From: Candidatus Brevundimonas colombiensis
GTDB taxonomy: Bacteria; Pseudomonadota; Alphaproteobacteria; Caulobacterales; Caulobacteraceae
Reading direction: 5' to 3'
Assembly: GCA_029202665.1 (NCBI GenBank)
Contig: CP119326.1
Location: forward strand, 1,426,001 to 1,490,000
DNA: 64,000 bases
The notes below the pieces were generated by a model that was not told the origin of the DNA, made no database searches, and saw only the letters and a program-made list of their open reading frames with translations. The stretch's first letter is position 1. Each line of letters begins with the position of its first letter. Made by a program: the position numbers and the translations under genes. Below, piece after piece: positions 7,732-15,259 of this stretch.

Positions 7732-9018
7732 ATGACGACGCCTGCCGCTCCGCCTAAAATTCATGCATCCGCCCTGGCCGTGCTGTTTTCCGTGGTGTTC
7801 ATCAACCTGGTCGGGTTTGGACTGGTGGTGCCGCTGCTGCCCTTCTTCGCCCAGAGCCTGAAGGCCGAGGCGTGGCAGATCACGCTGATGTTCTCGGCCT
7901 ATTCGCTGGGCCAGTTCTTCGCCGAACCGTTCTGGGGGCGGCTGTCGGATCGGATCGGGCGAAAGCCGGTGCTGCTGGTGACGCTGGTGGCCAATGCGCT
8001 GGGCTATCTGATGCTGGCCTTTGTGCCCAACATCTGGCTGGCCATCGCGGTGCGGCTGTTCACCGGGTTGGGGGCGGGCAATATTTCGACGGTCCAGGGC
8101 TATGTGGCCGATGTGACGCCGCCGGAGCAGAGGGCGGGGCGGATGGGGCTGATCGGGGCGGCGTTCGGTCTGGGCTTCATCGTCGGGCCGGGACTGGGCG
8201 GGCTGCTGACCCAGCCGCAGATGGGCCATATCGGCTATCAGTTGCCGATCTTCCTGGCCTCGGCCCTGGCGGCGCTGGCGGCGGTCGGGGTGATCATCTT
8301 CCTGCGCGAAAGCCGGGCCAAGGCCGATCCGGCCGCGCCGCGTCCGGCCTTCCTGTCGGGCCTGAAGGCGGCGCGCGACAATGACGTGGTGTCGCGGGTT
8401 CTGGTCGTGACCCTGATCTATATGGCCGGATTTTCGGCGATGGAGAGCGTGTTCGGCCTGTGGGCCGAGAGCCGCTATCATTGGGGCGCGCGCGAGGTGG
8501 GGCTCAGCTTCATGATCGTGGGGGTGATCTCGACCCTGAACCAGGGGTTCCTGGCCGGGCGGCTGGCGCGGCGGTTCGGAGAATCGCGCGTTCTGGCGAC
8601 CGGGATGCTGCTGTTCGGAACCTCGCTGGTGCTGCAGGTGCTGGCCCCCGTCGCCTGGTTTCCGGCGACGGAGCTGACGCTGGGCGCCCTGTCGATCCCG
8701 GTGGTGCAGGGCTGGAGTATTCCCATCGTCATGGCGGTGGGGGCGTGCGGCATGTCGCTGGCCATGCCCAATATCTCGGCCATGATCAGCCGGGCCTCGC
8801 CGCCCGACCGGCAGGGGGCGATGCTGGGGCTGAACATGGCGTCCAGTTCGGTGGCGCGCATCTTCGGGCCGATGATCGCCGGCGCCCTGTTCTCGGGCCT
8901 GGGGCACGACTGGCCCTTCCTGATCGGGGCGCTTCTGACCGTTCCCGCGGCGGTGATGGCGATCAACGCCGGGCGGGCGATCCGGCGGGCCCAGAGCGCC
9001 GCCAAGCCGTTGAACTGA
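7732..9018 (+). CDS. MFS transporter, TetA-like drug/H+ antiporter type
   Basis: A 428-residue inner-membrane protein with about 12 hydrophobic segments. The signatures of the DHA1 group are clear: 'VVPLLPFF' in helix 1, motif A 'GRLSDRIGRKPV' after helix 2 and an arginine-rich 'VRLFTGLGAGN' in helix 4. The C-terminal half repeats the pattern with 'GRLARRFGESRVL'. The family exports tetracyclines and other small molecules, but nothing in the sequence fixes the substrate. It begins 28 bases after the peptidase stop, so co-transcription with it is possible. Confidence 0.85.
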   Translation: MTTPAAPPKIHASALAVLFSVVFINLVGFGLVVPLLPFFAQSLKAEAWQITLMFSAYSLGQFFAEPFWGRLSDRIGRKPVLLVTLVANALGYLMLAFVPNIWLAIAVRLFTGLGAGNISTVQGYVADVTPPEQRAGRMGLIGAAFGLGFIVGPGLGGLLTQPQMGHIGYQLPIFLASALAALAAVGVIIFLRESRAKADPAAPRPAFLSGLKAARDNDVVSRVLVVTLIYMAGFSAMESVFGLWAESRYHWGAREVGLSFMIVGVISTLNQGFLAGRLARRFGESRVLATGMLLFGTSLVLQVLAPVAWFPATELTLGALSIPVVQGWSIPIVMAVGACGMSLAMPNISAMISRASPPDRQGAMLGLNMASSSVARIFGPMIAGALFSGLGHDWPFLIGALLTVPAAVMAINAGRAIRRAQSAAKPLN

Positions 9019-9024
9019 CTCGCC

Positions 9025-9053
9025 TTGCGTCGGGGGGCGTCTTGGCGTAGAAG
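9025..9053 (+). promoter_or_regulatory. Candidate sigma-70 promoter for rpmI-rplT
   Basis: TTGCGT, a 17-base spacer, then TAGAAG, just after the MFS stop codon. It would give a leader of about 120 bases in front of rpmI. Confidence 0.5.
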
Positions 9054-9070
9054 CCGCGCCTTCGCGTACC

Positions 9071-9105
9071 GAACCGTCGGGCGAACAGGCATGCCTGGGC
9101 GGTTC
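9071..9105 (+). promoter_or_regulatory. Nested stem-loop in the rpmI leader
   Basis: GAACCG...CGGTTC encloses the inner palindrome CAGGCATGCCTG. It lies inside the predicted leader, 75 bases before the rpmI start. In other bacteria rpmI-rplT leaders bind L20 for autogenous control; that this one does is inference. Confidence 0.4.
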
Positions 9106-9180
9106 TTAAACTCTGAGAGGGATCGCAAATCGGGCTCAAGTAGCTCGAAGAGCGGTAGCCCACTCAAAAAGGAGACTGAA

Positions 9181-9378
9181 ATGCCGAAACTGAAGACGAA
9201 GTCGGGCGCCAAGAAGCGCTTCAAATTCACGGCCACTGGCAAGGTTAAGGCCGGCGTTGCGGGCAAGCGTCACCGCTTGATCAGCCACAACTCGAAATAC
9301 ATCCGCCAGAACCGCGGCACCTCGGTCATGGCCGACGCCGACGCCAAGAAGATCAAGTCCTACATGCCCTACGCCTGA
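9181..9378 (+). CDS. rpmI: 50S ribosomal protein L35
   Basis: The protein has 65 residues, is highly basic and of normal family length. It starts 'MPKLKTKSGAKKRFK', has 'KRHRLISHNSKYIRQNRG' and ends 'IKSYMPYA'. The ATG at 9181 follows a strong AAGGAG site. It belongs to the large ribosomal subunit and is followed by rplT, its usual partner. infC, normally the first gene of this operon, is separated from it by the peptidase and MFS genes and by a terminator. Confidence 0.98.
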   Translation: MPKLKTKSGAKKRFKFTATGKVKAGVAGKRHRLISHNSKYIRQNRGTSVMADADAKKIKSYMPYA

Positions 9379-9424
9379 TCGGCGCCGGGTTCGCAGACGA
9401 TCTTCCGCACTGAATTTGAACAGA

Positions 9425-9470
9425 TAGTCCCTCAAACAGTGAGCCGCCGCGCGGCGAACGATAGGGACTT
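9425..9470 (+). promoter_or_regulatory. Long stem-loop between rpmI and rplT
   Basis: AGTCCCT (9426-9432) pairs with AGGGACT (9463-9469) around an inner GCCGC/GCGGC hairpin. It ends 19 bases before the rplT start. It could be a translational control site for L20 or a processing site. Confidence 0.45.
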
Positions 9471-9488
9471 CCCGAAGGGAACAAAATA

Positions 9489-9842
9489 ATGGCTCGCGTT
9501 AAACGTGGCGTAACCTCCCACGCCAAGCACAAGAAGGTTCTGGAGCAGGCCAAGGGCTTCTCCGGCCGCCGCAAGAATACGATCCGCACGGCCAAGGCCG
9601 CCGTCGACCGCGCCGGGCAATACGCCTATCGCGACCGTCGCGCCAAGAAGCGCAACTTCCGCGCCCTGTGGATCCAGCGCATCAATGCTGCGGCCCGCAT
9701 CGAAGGCTTCACCTACAGCCAGTTCATCAACGGCCTGAACAAGGCCGGCATCGAACTGGACCGCAAGGTCCTGGCCGCCATCGCCGCCGACGCGACCGGT
9801 TTCAAGGCCGTCGCCGACAAGGTTCGCGCCGCCCTGGCGTAA
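9489..9842 (+). CDS. rplT: 50S ribosomal protein L20
   Basis: A 117-residue basic protein of typical length. It starts 'MARVKRGVTSHAKHKK' and includes 'GRRKNTIRTAKAAVDRAGQYAYRDRR' and 'RINAAARIEGFTYSQFINGL'. L20 is needed for early 50S assembly and in several bacteria represses its own mRNA. The gene follows rpmI after 110 bases containing a stem-loop, and a terminator follows its stop. Confidence 0.98.
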   Translation: MARVKRGVTSHAKHKKVLEQAKGFSGRRKNTIRTAKAAVDRAGQYAYRDRRAKKRNFRALWIQRINAAARIEGFTYSQFINGLNKAGIELDRKVLAAIAADATGFKAVADKVRAALA

Positions 9843-9896
9843 GAGCCGCGCTCAAGCCGCGAGCGATCGCGTCGCGAGCCTGGCGCATAAGAATGT

Positions 9897-9934
9897 CGCC
9901 CGCTCCGGTTCGCCGGGGCGGGCGTTTTCGTTTT
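9897..9934 (+). terminator. Rho-independent terminator of rpmI-rplT
   Basis: Twelve-pair stem CGCCCGCTCCGG / CCGGGGCGGGCG with a TTCG loop, followed by TTTTCGTTTT. Confidence 0.9.
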
Positions 9935-9951
9935 CAGGCGTCGCTTTGCAG

Positions 9952-10081
9952 CGTCATTCCGGGGCCGAGCGGAGCGAGGAACCCGCAAGCCAGGGGCTGT
10001 CGCGCGGTTAGACGCATCGGCCGCCGGGGAGGCTCTCCTGGGTTCCGGGTTCGTCCTGCGGCCCCCCTCCCCGAAGGACGA
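9952..10081. repeat. Intergenic inverted-repeat element, 'CGTCATTCCGGGG' family
   Basis: The left arm runs from CGTCATTCCGGGGCCGAG, and the right arm (about 10047-10081) carries CTGGGTTCCGGG and ends with the complement CCCCGAAGGACG. A second copy lies at 26055-26184. It fills the gap between rplT and the convergent histidine kinase gene. Confidence 0.75.
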
Positions 10082-10084
10082 ACT

Positions 10085-11716
10085 CTAAGCGGCCTGCTGC
10101 GCCGGGGCGGCGGTTTCGGCGGCGGCGGTCATGACCAGGCGGATAGCGTTCAGCAGGGCGTCGGGCTGGATCGGCTTTTGCGCCACCCCGTTCATGCCGG
10201 CGGCGACATAGTCCATTTCATCACGCTCGTCGGCGTTGGCGGTCAGGGCCAGGATGGGCAGGGCGCCGGCGGGGGCGGGCAGGGCGCGGATGGCGCGGGT
10301 GGCCTGAACCCCGTCCATCACCGGCATCTTGATGTCCATCAGCACCAGGTCGAACGGGCGGGCGGCGACGGCGGCGACGGCCTCGCAGCCATTCTCGACC
10401 ATTTCGGCGGTGCAGCCGAACATCTCCAGCAGCTTTCCGGCGACGAAGCGGTTGGCGGCGTTGTCATCGACGACCAGCACATGCAGCGTCGGGTGCGCGG
10501 TGGGGGCGACCATGTCCGGCGCCGCCGCCTGGGCCTGGACCGCCGGGCGCAGGGGCAGACGCACCTGGAACCGCGCGCCGCCCTGGGGCGAGGCGCCCAG
10601 GGCGATGTCGCCGCCCATCCGCTCGGCGATCTGGCGGCAGATGGCCAGGCCCAGGCCCGCGCCGGCGCCCTCGCGGCCCGCCTTGCCGGTGTTGAACGGC
10701 TCGAAGATGGTCGCGGCGGCGGCTTCGGGCACGCCGGGGCCGCTGTCGTCCACGGTCAGGGTGACCTGGCCGTCCGCGCGGCTTTCGATCAGGGCCGAGA
10801 CCCCGCCGGTCAGGGTGAATTTCAGCGCATTGCCGATCAGATTGTTCAGCAACTGTTTCAGCCGCATCCCATCGGCCTGGACGAACGGGATCGCCAGTTC
10901 GGTGCGGACGCTGAGCGACAGGTTTTTTTCCTCGGCCCGCGCGCGCCACAGGGCGTCGATGTCGAAGGCGACGGCCGACAGGTCCAGCGGCTCTTCTTCC
11001 AAAGTCAGCATCCCGGCCGAGGCGCGCGACATGTCCAGGGCGTCGGTCAACAGCCGCAACAGGCTCTGGCCCGAATCGATCACGGTGCGGACGTAGGGAC
11101 GCAGTTCCTCCTGCTCCAGCTTCTTGTCCATCAGGGCCGCGACGCCCAGCACCCCGTTCAGGGGGGTGCGAATCTCGTGGCTCATCACCGCCAGGAACTC
11201 GGACTTGGCGCGGCTGGAGGCGACGGCCTCGGCCTCGGCCAGGGCCAGGTCGCGGGCCAGGGCGCTCATCGCCTCGGCGCGCTGGCGGTGGACGGCGGCG
11301 CCCGCCTGAACGACCTGCAGCGCCGTTCCGACGCCGACGTACCGCCCGTTCGACACCACGATGAAGCCGCTGAGCAGGGCGCCCAGTTCGGCGGCGTCAT
11401 AGGCGTGGAAGAAGGTCTCGGCGCTGGTCGAGGCCTCCGTGACCGGCGCATTGCGGTCCATCAGGCTGTCGGCGGGCTTGCGGGCGTAGAGGGCGCGCCC
11501 GAACTCGGCCGCCATGCGCAGGGTGAAGGCGTTGCGTTCAATGACGCCCAGCGGTCGACCCTGATCGTCGACCACGGCCAGGGCCAGGGTGTTCGGCTCG
11601 TTCTGAAACCGCTCGAACACCTCTGCGCCCAGGGTGGACGGCGCCACGGGCGCGATCAAGTCGACGAAATCACCGATCAGCGGCATCGCGGTCCCCACCT
11701 GTTCCGCCATCGCCAT
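10085..11716 (-). CDS. Hybrid sensor histidine kinase with CBS-like sensor and receiver domain
   Basis: The protein has 543 residues. Residues about 20-150 hold two CBS-like segments ('LALAVVDDQGRPLGVIER', 'FIVVSNGRYVGVG') and no transmembrane helix, so it is probably cytosolic. HisKA carries the phosphoacceptor His180 in 'VMSHEIRTPLNG'. The ATPase domain has an N-box with Asn ('NNLIGNALKF'), the G1 box 'DDSGPGVP' and the G2 box 'GAGLGLAI'. A C-terminal receiver has 'VVDDNAANR', Asp in 'LVLMDIKMP' and Lys in 'QKPIQPD'. It may sense adenylate or redox state through the CBS pair, which is inference. It diverges from the deacetylase gene. A second ATG lies two codons in. Confidence 0.88.
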   Translation of the reverse strand: MAMAEQVGTAMPLIGDFVDLIAPVAPSTLGAEVFERFQNEPNTLALAVVDDQGRPLGVIERNAFTLRMAAEFGRALYARKPADSLMDRNAPVTEASTSAETFFHAYDAAELGALLSGFIVVSNGRYVGVGTALQVVQAGAAVHRQRAEAMSALARDLALAEAEAVASSRAKSEFLAVMSHEIRTPLNGVLGVAALMDKKLEQEELRPYVRTVIDSGQSLLRLLTDALDMSRASAGMLTLEEEPLDLSAVAFDIDALWRARAEEKNLSLSVRTELAIPFVQADGMRLKQLLNNLIGNALKFTLTGGVSALIESRADGQVTLTVDDSGPGVPEAAAATIFEPFNTGKAGREGAGAGLGLAICRQIAERMGGDIALGASPQGGARFQVRLPLRPAVQAQAAAPDMVAPTAHPTLHVLVVDDNAANRFVAGKLLEMFGCTAEMVENGCEAVAAVAARPFDLVLMDIKMPVMDGVQATRAIRALPAPAGALPILALTANADERDEMDYVAAGMNGVAQKPIQPDALLNAIRLVMTAAAETAAPAQQAA

Positions 11717-11778
11717 AACGGGCGATATTTAACGCCAGCTTTGCCGTTCATGAAGGTTTCGCGGCGGGTTTTCGACAG

Positions 11779-11798
11779 TTGATCCGTAATCGGATCAA
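11779..11798. promoter_or_regulatory. Perfect 8-bp dyad between divergent genes
   Basis: TTGATCCG-TAAT-CGGATCAA lies midway between the start codons of the histidine kinase (minus) and the deacetylase (plus), 62 and 60 bases away. It is either an operator or a hairpin. Confidence 0.4.
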
Positions 11799-11858
11799 AA
11801 CGGCGTCGTGGTGAAATCGGCGTTCCCATCGGGGCGTTCGGCGGCTAGGCTCAGCCGC

Positions 11859-12842
11859 ATGATGCGCGCCCTGATCTGCGGCCTGGCTGCGGCCCTCGTT
11901 CTCGCCCAAACCGCGATGGCGCAGGATCGGCGCGTCGCCGTCACCTTCGACGACCTGCCGTTCCAGGCGGATGCGGCGACGCTGTGCGATCCGGCCAGGG
12001 TGATGGCGATCACGCGCGACTTCACCGCCATGCTGAAGCCGCTGAACACCCATGCCACGGCCTTCGTCAACGCCGGGCGGATGTGCGAGGCCCAGCGTGA
12101 CGCCGTGTTGCCGGGCGTGCTGAACGTCTGGCTGGACGCGGGCCTGGACCTGGGCAACCACAGCTTCAGCCACATCAACATCCACCGCACCACGCCGGAC
12201 GCCTATCTGGCCGACGTCGACGCCGGGGAGCCGGTGGTGCGGGCGGCGCTGGAGGCGCGCGGGATGCACCTGCGCTGGTTCCGTCACCCCTATCTGTTCA
12301 CCGGAGAGACCCAGGCCAAACATGACGCCCTGGCCGCCGGTCTGGCCCAGCGCGGCTATATCACCGCGCCTGTCACCCTGGACAACAACGACTGGATGTT
12401 CGCCGACGTCTATCGCAAGGCCGAGCAGATCGGCGATGAGGCGCTGAAACAGCGGATCGGCGCGGCCTATGTGGCGCACATGGCCACGGTGCTGGATTTC
12501 CTGGAGCCCTACAGCGCCGAACTGACCGGCGGGCGGGAGCCGGCGCAGGTGCTGCTGTTGCACGCCAACAGCCTGAACCAGGCCTATTATCCGCAGATTC
12601 ACGCCCTTTATCTGGCGCGCGGCTATCGCTTCGTGCCGTTGGAGGCGGCGCTGGCCGATCCGATCTACGCCCACGCCGACGGCTTCGTCGCGGCCAACGG
12701 AATCTCCTGGCTGCATCGCTGGACCCAGACCGACGGCCGGCCGATCCGTTGGGAGCCCAAGCCGCCCGCCTGGATCGAGGCGGCCAATGCCGCGCCCGCG
12801 TCTCAGCTCGAAGCCATCGCGGCGGGCCAAACCACGCCTTGA
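11859..12842 (+). CDS. Secreted polysaccharide deacetylase (NodB-homology, CE4)
   Basis: A 327-residue protein with a signal peptide (about 1-21, 'ALVLAQTAMAQ') and a NodB fold. Motif 1 is 'VAVTFDDLPF' (catalytic and metal-binding Asp pair), motif 2 is 'LGNHSFSHINIH' (metal-binding His pair) and motif 3 is 'RWFRHPYL'. Such enzymes remove N- or O-acetyl groups from peptidoglycan or exopolysaccharide in the periplasm. I chose the first of two adjacent ATGs at 11859. The frame extends upstream, but the signal peptide marks the start. It ends 42 bases before pheS, which may be co-transcribed. Confidence 0.88.
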   Translation: MMRALICGLAAALVLAQTAMAQDRRVAVTFDDLPFQADAATLCDPARVMAITRDFTAMLKPLNTHATAFVNAGRMCEAQRDAVLPGVLNVWLDAGLDLGNHSFSHINIHRTTPDAYLADVDAGEPVVRAALEARGMHLRWFRHPYLFTGETQAKHDALAAGLAQRGYITAPVTLDNNDWMFADVYRKAEQIGDEALKQRIGAAYVAHMATVLDFLEPYSAELTGGREPAQVLLLHANSLNQAYYPQIHALYLARGYRFVPLEAALADPIYAHADGFVAANGISWLHRWTQTDGRPIRWEPKPPAWIEAANAAPASQLEAIAAGQTTP

Positions 12843-12884
12843 AGGGTGACGAAACGGCTCGGGGCCGTTAAGGCGTCAGCCATA

Positions 12885-13961
12885 ATGACCGATCTCGCCA
12901 CACTCGAACTCGAACTGATCAACGCCATAGGCTCGGCCGAAAGCGTCGCCGCCCTGGAAGAGGTGCGTGTCGCCGCGCTCGGCAAGTCCGGCTCGATCTC
13001 CGGCCTCTTGAAGGGGATGGGGGCCATGAGCCCCGATCAGCGGCGCGAACAGGGGCCGATCATCAACGGCCTGCGTGACCGGGTCGCCTCGGCCATCGCC
13101 GCCCGCAAGACCGCGCTGGAGGCGGCCGAACTGGACGCCCGGCTTCAGGCCGAGCGAATCGACCTGACCCTGCCGGCCCGGCCGCGCCGCAAGGGCGGGG
13201 TCCATCCGACAATGCAGGTGATGGACGAGATGGTCGCCGTCTTCGCCGAGATGGGGTTCGCCGTGGCGGAAGGCCCGGACATCGAGGACGACTTCCACAA
13301 CTTCACCGCCCTGAACTTCCCGCCCAAACACCCGGCGCGGGAGATGCACGACACCTTCTTCCTGAAGCCCGACCCGGAAACGGGCGAGCGCAAGGTGCTG
13401 CGGACCCACACCAGCCCGGTGCAGGTCCGCACCATGATGTCGCAGAAACCGCCGATCCGCATCATCGCGCCGGGCCGCACCTTCCGAAAGGATTCGGACG
13501 CCACCCACACGCCGATGTTCCACCAGATCGAAGGTCTGGTGATCGACCGCGACATCCATATGGGCCATCTGAAGACCACGCTTGAAACCTTCATCGCCCG
13601 CTTCTTCGAACTGGACGCGGTTCAGGCGCGGTTCCGGCCGCACCACTTCCCCTTCACCGAGCCGTCGGCCGAGATGGACATCCGCTGCGACCGTTCGGGC
13701 GGGAAACTGGTGTTCAACACCGGCGACGACTGGCTGGAGATTCTGGGCTGCGGGATGGTGCATCCCAATGTGCTGAAAAACTGCGGCATCGACCCGGACG
13801 AATATCAGGGCTTCGCCTTCGGCATGGGCGTGGACCGGCTGGCCATGCTGAAATACGGCGTGCCGGACCTGCGCCCGATGTTCGAGGCCGACACCCGCTG
13901 GCTGGCCCACTACGGCTTCTCCGCCTTCGCCGCCCCCAACCCGGCCTCGGGCCTGAGCTGA
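12885..13961 (+). CDS. pheS: Phenylalanine-tRNA ligase alpha subunit
   Basis: Catalytic subunit of the alpha2-beta2 enzyme that charges tRNA-Phe, 358 residues. The N-terminal coiled-coil contains 'LGKSGSISGLLKGMG'. The class II motifs include 'FHQIEGLVIDRDIHMGHLK', 'RFRPHHFPFTEPSAEMDI' and the motif 3 region 'GFAFGMGVDRLAMLKYGV'. The start is set at ATG 12885 ('MTDLATLELEL'), where homology begins; an earlier in-frame start at 12846 has no support. Unusually, pheT does not follow directly: three small genes (13974-15252) lie between. Confidence 0.97.
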   Translation: MTDLATLELELINAIGSAESVAALEEVRVAALGKSGSISGLLKGMGAMSPDQRREQGPIINGLRDRVASAIAARKTALEAAELDARLQAERIDLTLPARPRRKGGVHPTMQVMDEMVAVFAEMGFAVAEGPDIEDDFHNFTALNFPPKHPAREMHDTFFLKPDPETGERKVLRTHTSPVQVRTMMSQKPPIRIIAPGRTFRKDSDATHTPMFHQIEGLVIDRDIHMGHLKTTLETFIARFFELDAVQARFRPHHFPFTEPSAEMDIRCDRSGGKLVFNTGDDWLEILGCGMVHPNVLKNCGIDPDEYQGFAFGMGVDRLAMLKYGVPDLRPMFEADTRWLAHYGFSAFAAPNPASGLS

Positions 13962-13973
13962 ACGAGTTTCCAG

Positions 13974-14387
13974 ATGACCGATCAACCCCAAACGCCGATG
14001 TCGCCTGACGAGAAGTTCGGACGTGAGCTGGTTGCGCGCACGACCTTTGAAAAGGAAGCGGTGTGGCTGCCGTCGCTGGCCGTGCATCATATGAACGCCG
14101 GCAAGACCGTCATCGAGGATAAGACCTTCACCGAATGCCTGATCGAAGGGCCTGCGGTGATGGCGGTCATGAACGGCACGACGTTCGACGGTTGCAACAT
14201 GGGCGTGGCCTCTGACCCGCGCACCCTTTTGCTCCAGCCTTTGGGCGACATGATCGCGGGCGTCGTAGGGATGGCGAACTGCCGTTTCGTCCGCTGCCGC
14301 TTCGTGCAGATCGGCTTCACCGGATCGCCGGAACTGCTGCAGCAGATCGAAACCAACCTTCTGAGCGCACGGGCGGCCCAAGCATGA
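13974..14387 (+). CDS. Small conserved protein of unknown function, first of a paralogous pair
   Basis: The protein has 137 residues with no signal peptide or membrane segment. Its core aligns with the next gene: 'TFTECLIEGPAVM', 'GTTFDGCNMG', 'LLLQPLGD', 'CRFVRCRFVQIGFTG'. The alternating C/F/G pattern with 'CxFxxCxF' resembles a short pentapeptide-repeat-like beta-helix, but I do not recognise a named family. It starts 12 bases after pheS, overlaps the next gene by four bases (ATGA) and so is probably translated from the pheS-pheT message. Confidence 0.75.
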   Translation: MTDQPQTPMSPDEKFGRELVARTTFEKEAVWLPSLAVHHMNAGKTVIEDKTFTECLIEGPAVMAVMNGTTFDGCNMGVASDPRTLLLQPLGDMIAGVVGMANCRFVRCRFVQIGFTGSPELLQQIETNLLSARAAQA

Positions 14388-14776
14388 GCCGCCTGCCGAT
14401 CAACCGTCCCATCAGTATCGCCAAGTCTCTGACGCAGATGGATTTCGTCGACGTCGATATCAATCTCTACGATCTCTACACCGCTCACCAGGAGCAGGGC
14501 GCCATTGTCGGCCGAACCTTTACGGGCTGCCGGCTTCAGGGGCCGGCGATCGTGCTGATTGGCGGCGGCACGACCTTCGACGAGACCAACTTCGGCGATC
14601 CGCGTGGGGGGATGAAGAACCTGCTGCTACAGCCGATAGGCGACAAGGCGCTGGGCACCGTGCCGATGCATGACTGCACCTTCATCGGATGCGAGTTCTA
14701 CAATGTCGGCTTCACCGGCGCGAAGGACATTCTGGATCAACTGGCCGCGGTGCCGACGGCAGCGGGTACGAACTAA
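14384..14776 (+). CDS. Small conserved protein of unknown function, second of a paralogous pair
   Basis: The protein has 130 residues. It aligns with the preceding protein through 'TFTGCRLQGPAIV', 'GTTFDETNFGDP', 'LLLQPIGD' and 'CTFIGCEFYNVGFTG', so the pair arose by tandem duplication. Its N-terminal 35 residues ('MDFVDVDINLYDLYTAHQEQ') differ from the paralogue. It is probably cytosolic, with no export signal. Its start overlaps the previous stop, and its stop TAA shares a base with the next ATG, giving a tight chain of coupled genes between pheS and pheT. Confidence 0.75.
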   Translation: MSRLPINRPISIAKSLTQMDFVDVDINLYDLYTAHQEQGAIVGRTFTGCRLQGPAIVLIGGGTTFDETNFGDPRGGMKNLLLQPIGDKALGTVPMHDCTFIGCEFYNVGFTGAKDILDQLAAVPTAAGTN

Positions 14777-15252
14777 TGCGATCGCCCCTGGCTGTCGGCC
14801 TGGCCCTTTTGCTGTGCGGCATGGCGCCCTCGTCGCAAGAGGGGCCGCCAGATAAGCACATTCGCGAATTCTCGCAGGATGGCTGGACGGTTCAAACCGA
14901 TGTCAGCGGCAAGGGCGCCGTTCTGTGCGCGTGGACGTTGTACGACACGATGGCGATCATCGGCGAGACTTGCCATCGCAATCGCGACGCCGCCCTAAGA
15001 GAAGAATTGCGTGACGGCGTAGGCCGGATCGAAAACTTCATTATGGCCAACAGCCGCACGCCTGTATCGCGCCAAGGGCTGGATGACGCGCGGCGTCAGC
15101 GAAGAGCCGAGCTTGATCGTGGCCTTTGCCGACAAAGGGACGCCGTCGAGATGTATCGCGCGCTTCGCGAGCAGGGGCCTGAGGCGGTGCGTTCGAACAT
15201 TGATGACCTGCTGTCGATCCCGCGTGAACCCGTCATGAATCCGTGCCTTTGA
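14776..15252 (+). CDS. Small secreted protein of unknown function
   Basis: The protein has 158 residues. The N-terminus 'MRSPLAVGLALLLCGMAP' reads as a signal peptide, possibly a lipoprotein signal at 'LLLC-G'. The mature part is charged and mostly helical, with cysteines in 'AVLCAWTL', 'GETCHRN', 'RGLCRQR' and at the end 'NPCL', which could form disulfides in the periplasm. The ATG overlaps the preceding stop codon (TAATG), and pheT starts 8 bases later, so it belongs to the same transcription unit. I recognise no family. Confidence 0.65.
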   Translation: MRSPLAVGLALLLCGMAPSSQEGPPDKHIREFSQDGWTVQTDVSGKGAVLCAWTLYDTMAIIGETCHRNRDAALREELRDGVGRIENFIMANSRTPVSRQGLDDARRQRRAELDRGLCRQRDAVEMYRALREQGPEAVRSNIDDLLSIPREPVMNPCL

Positions 15253-15259
15253 GTTCCCA

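Noticed and set aside
9668..11782. 704-codon plus-strand frame
   Set aside because: It lies antisense to the hybrid histidine kinase and overlaps rplT in another frame. It has no recognisable domain and an unnatural composition.
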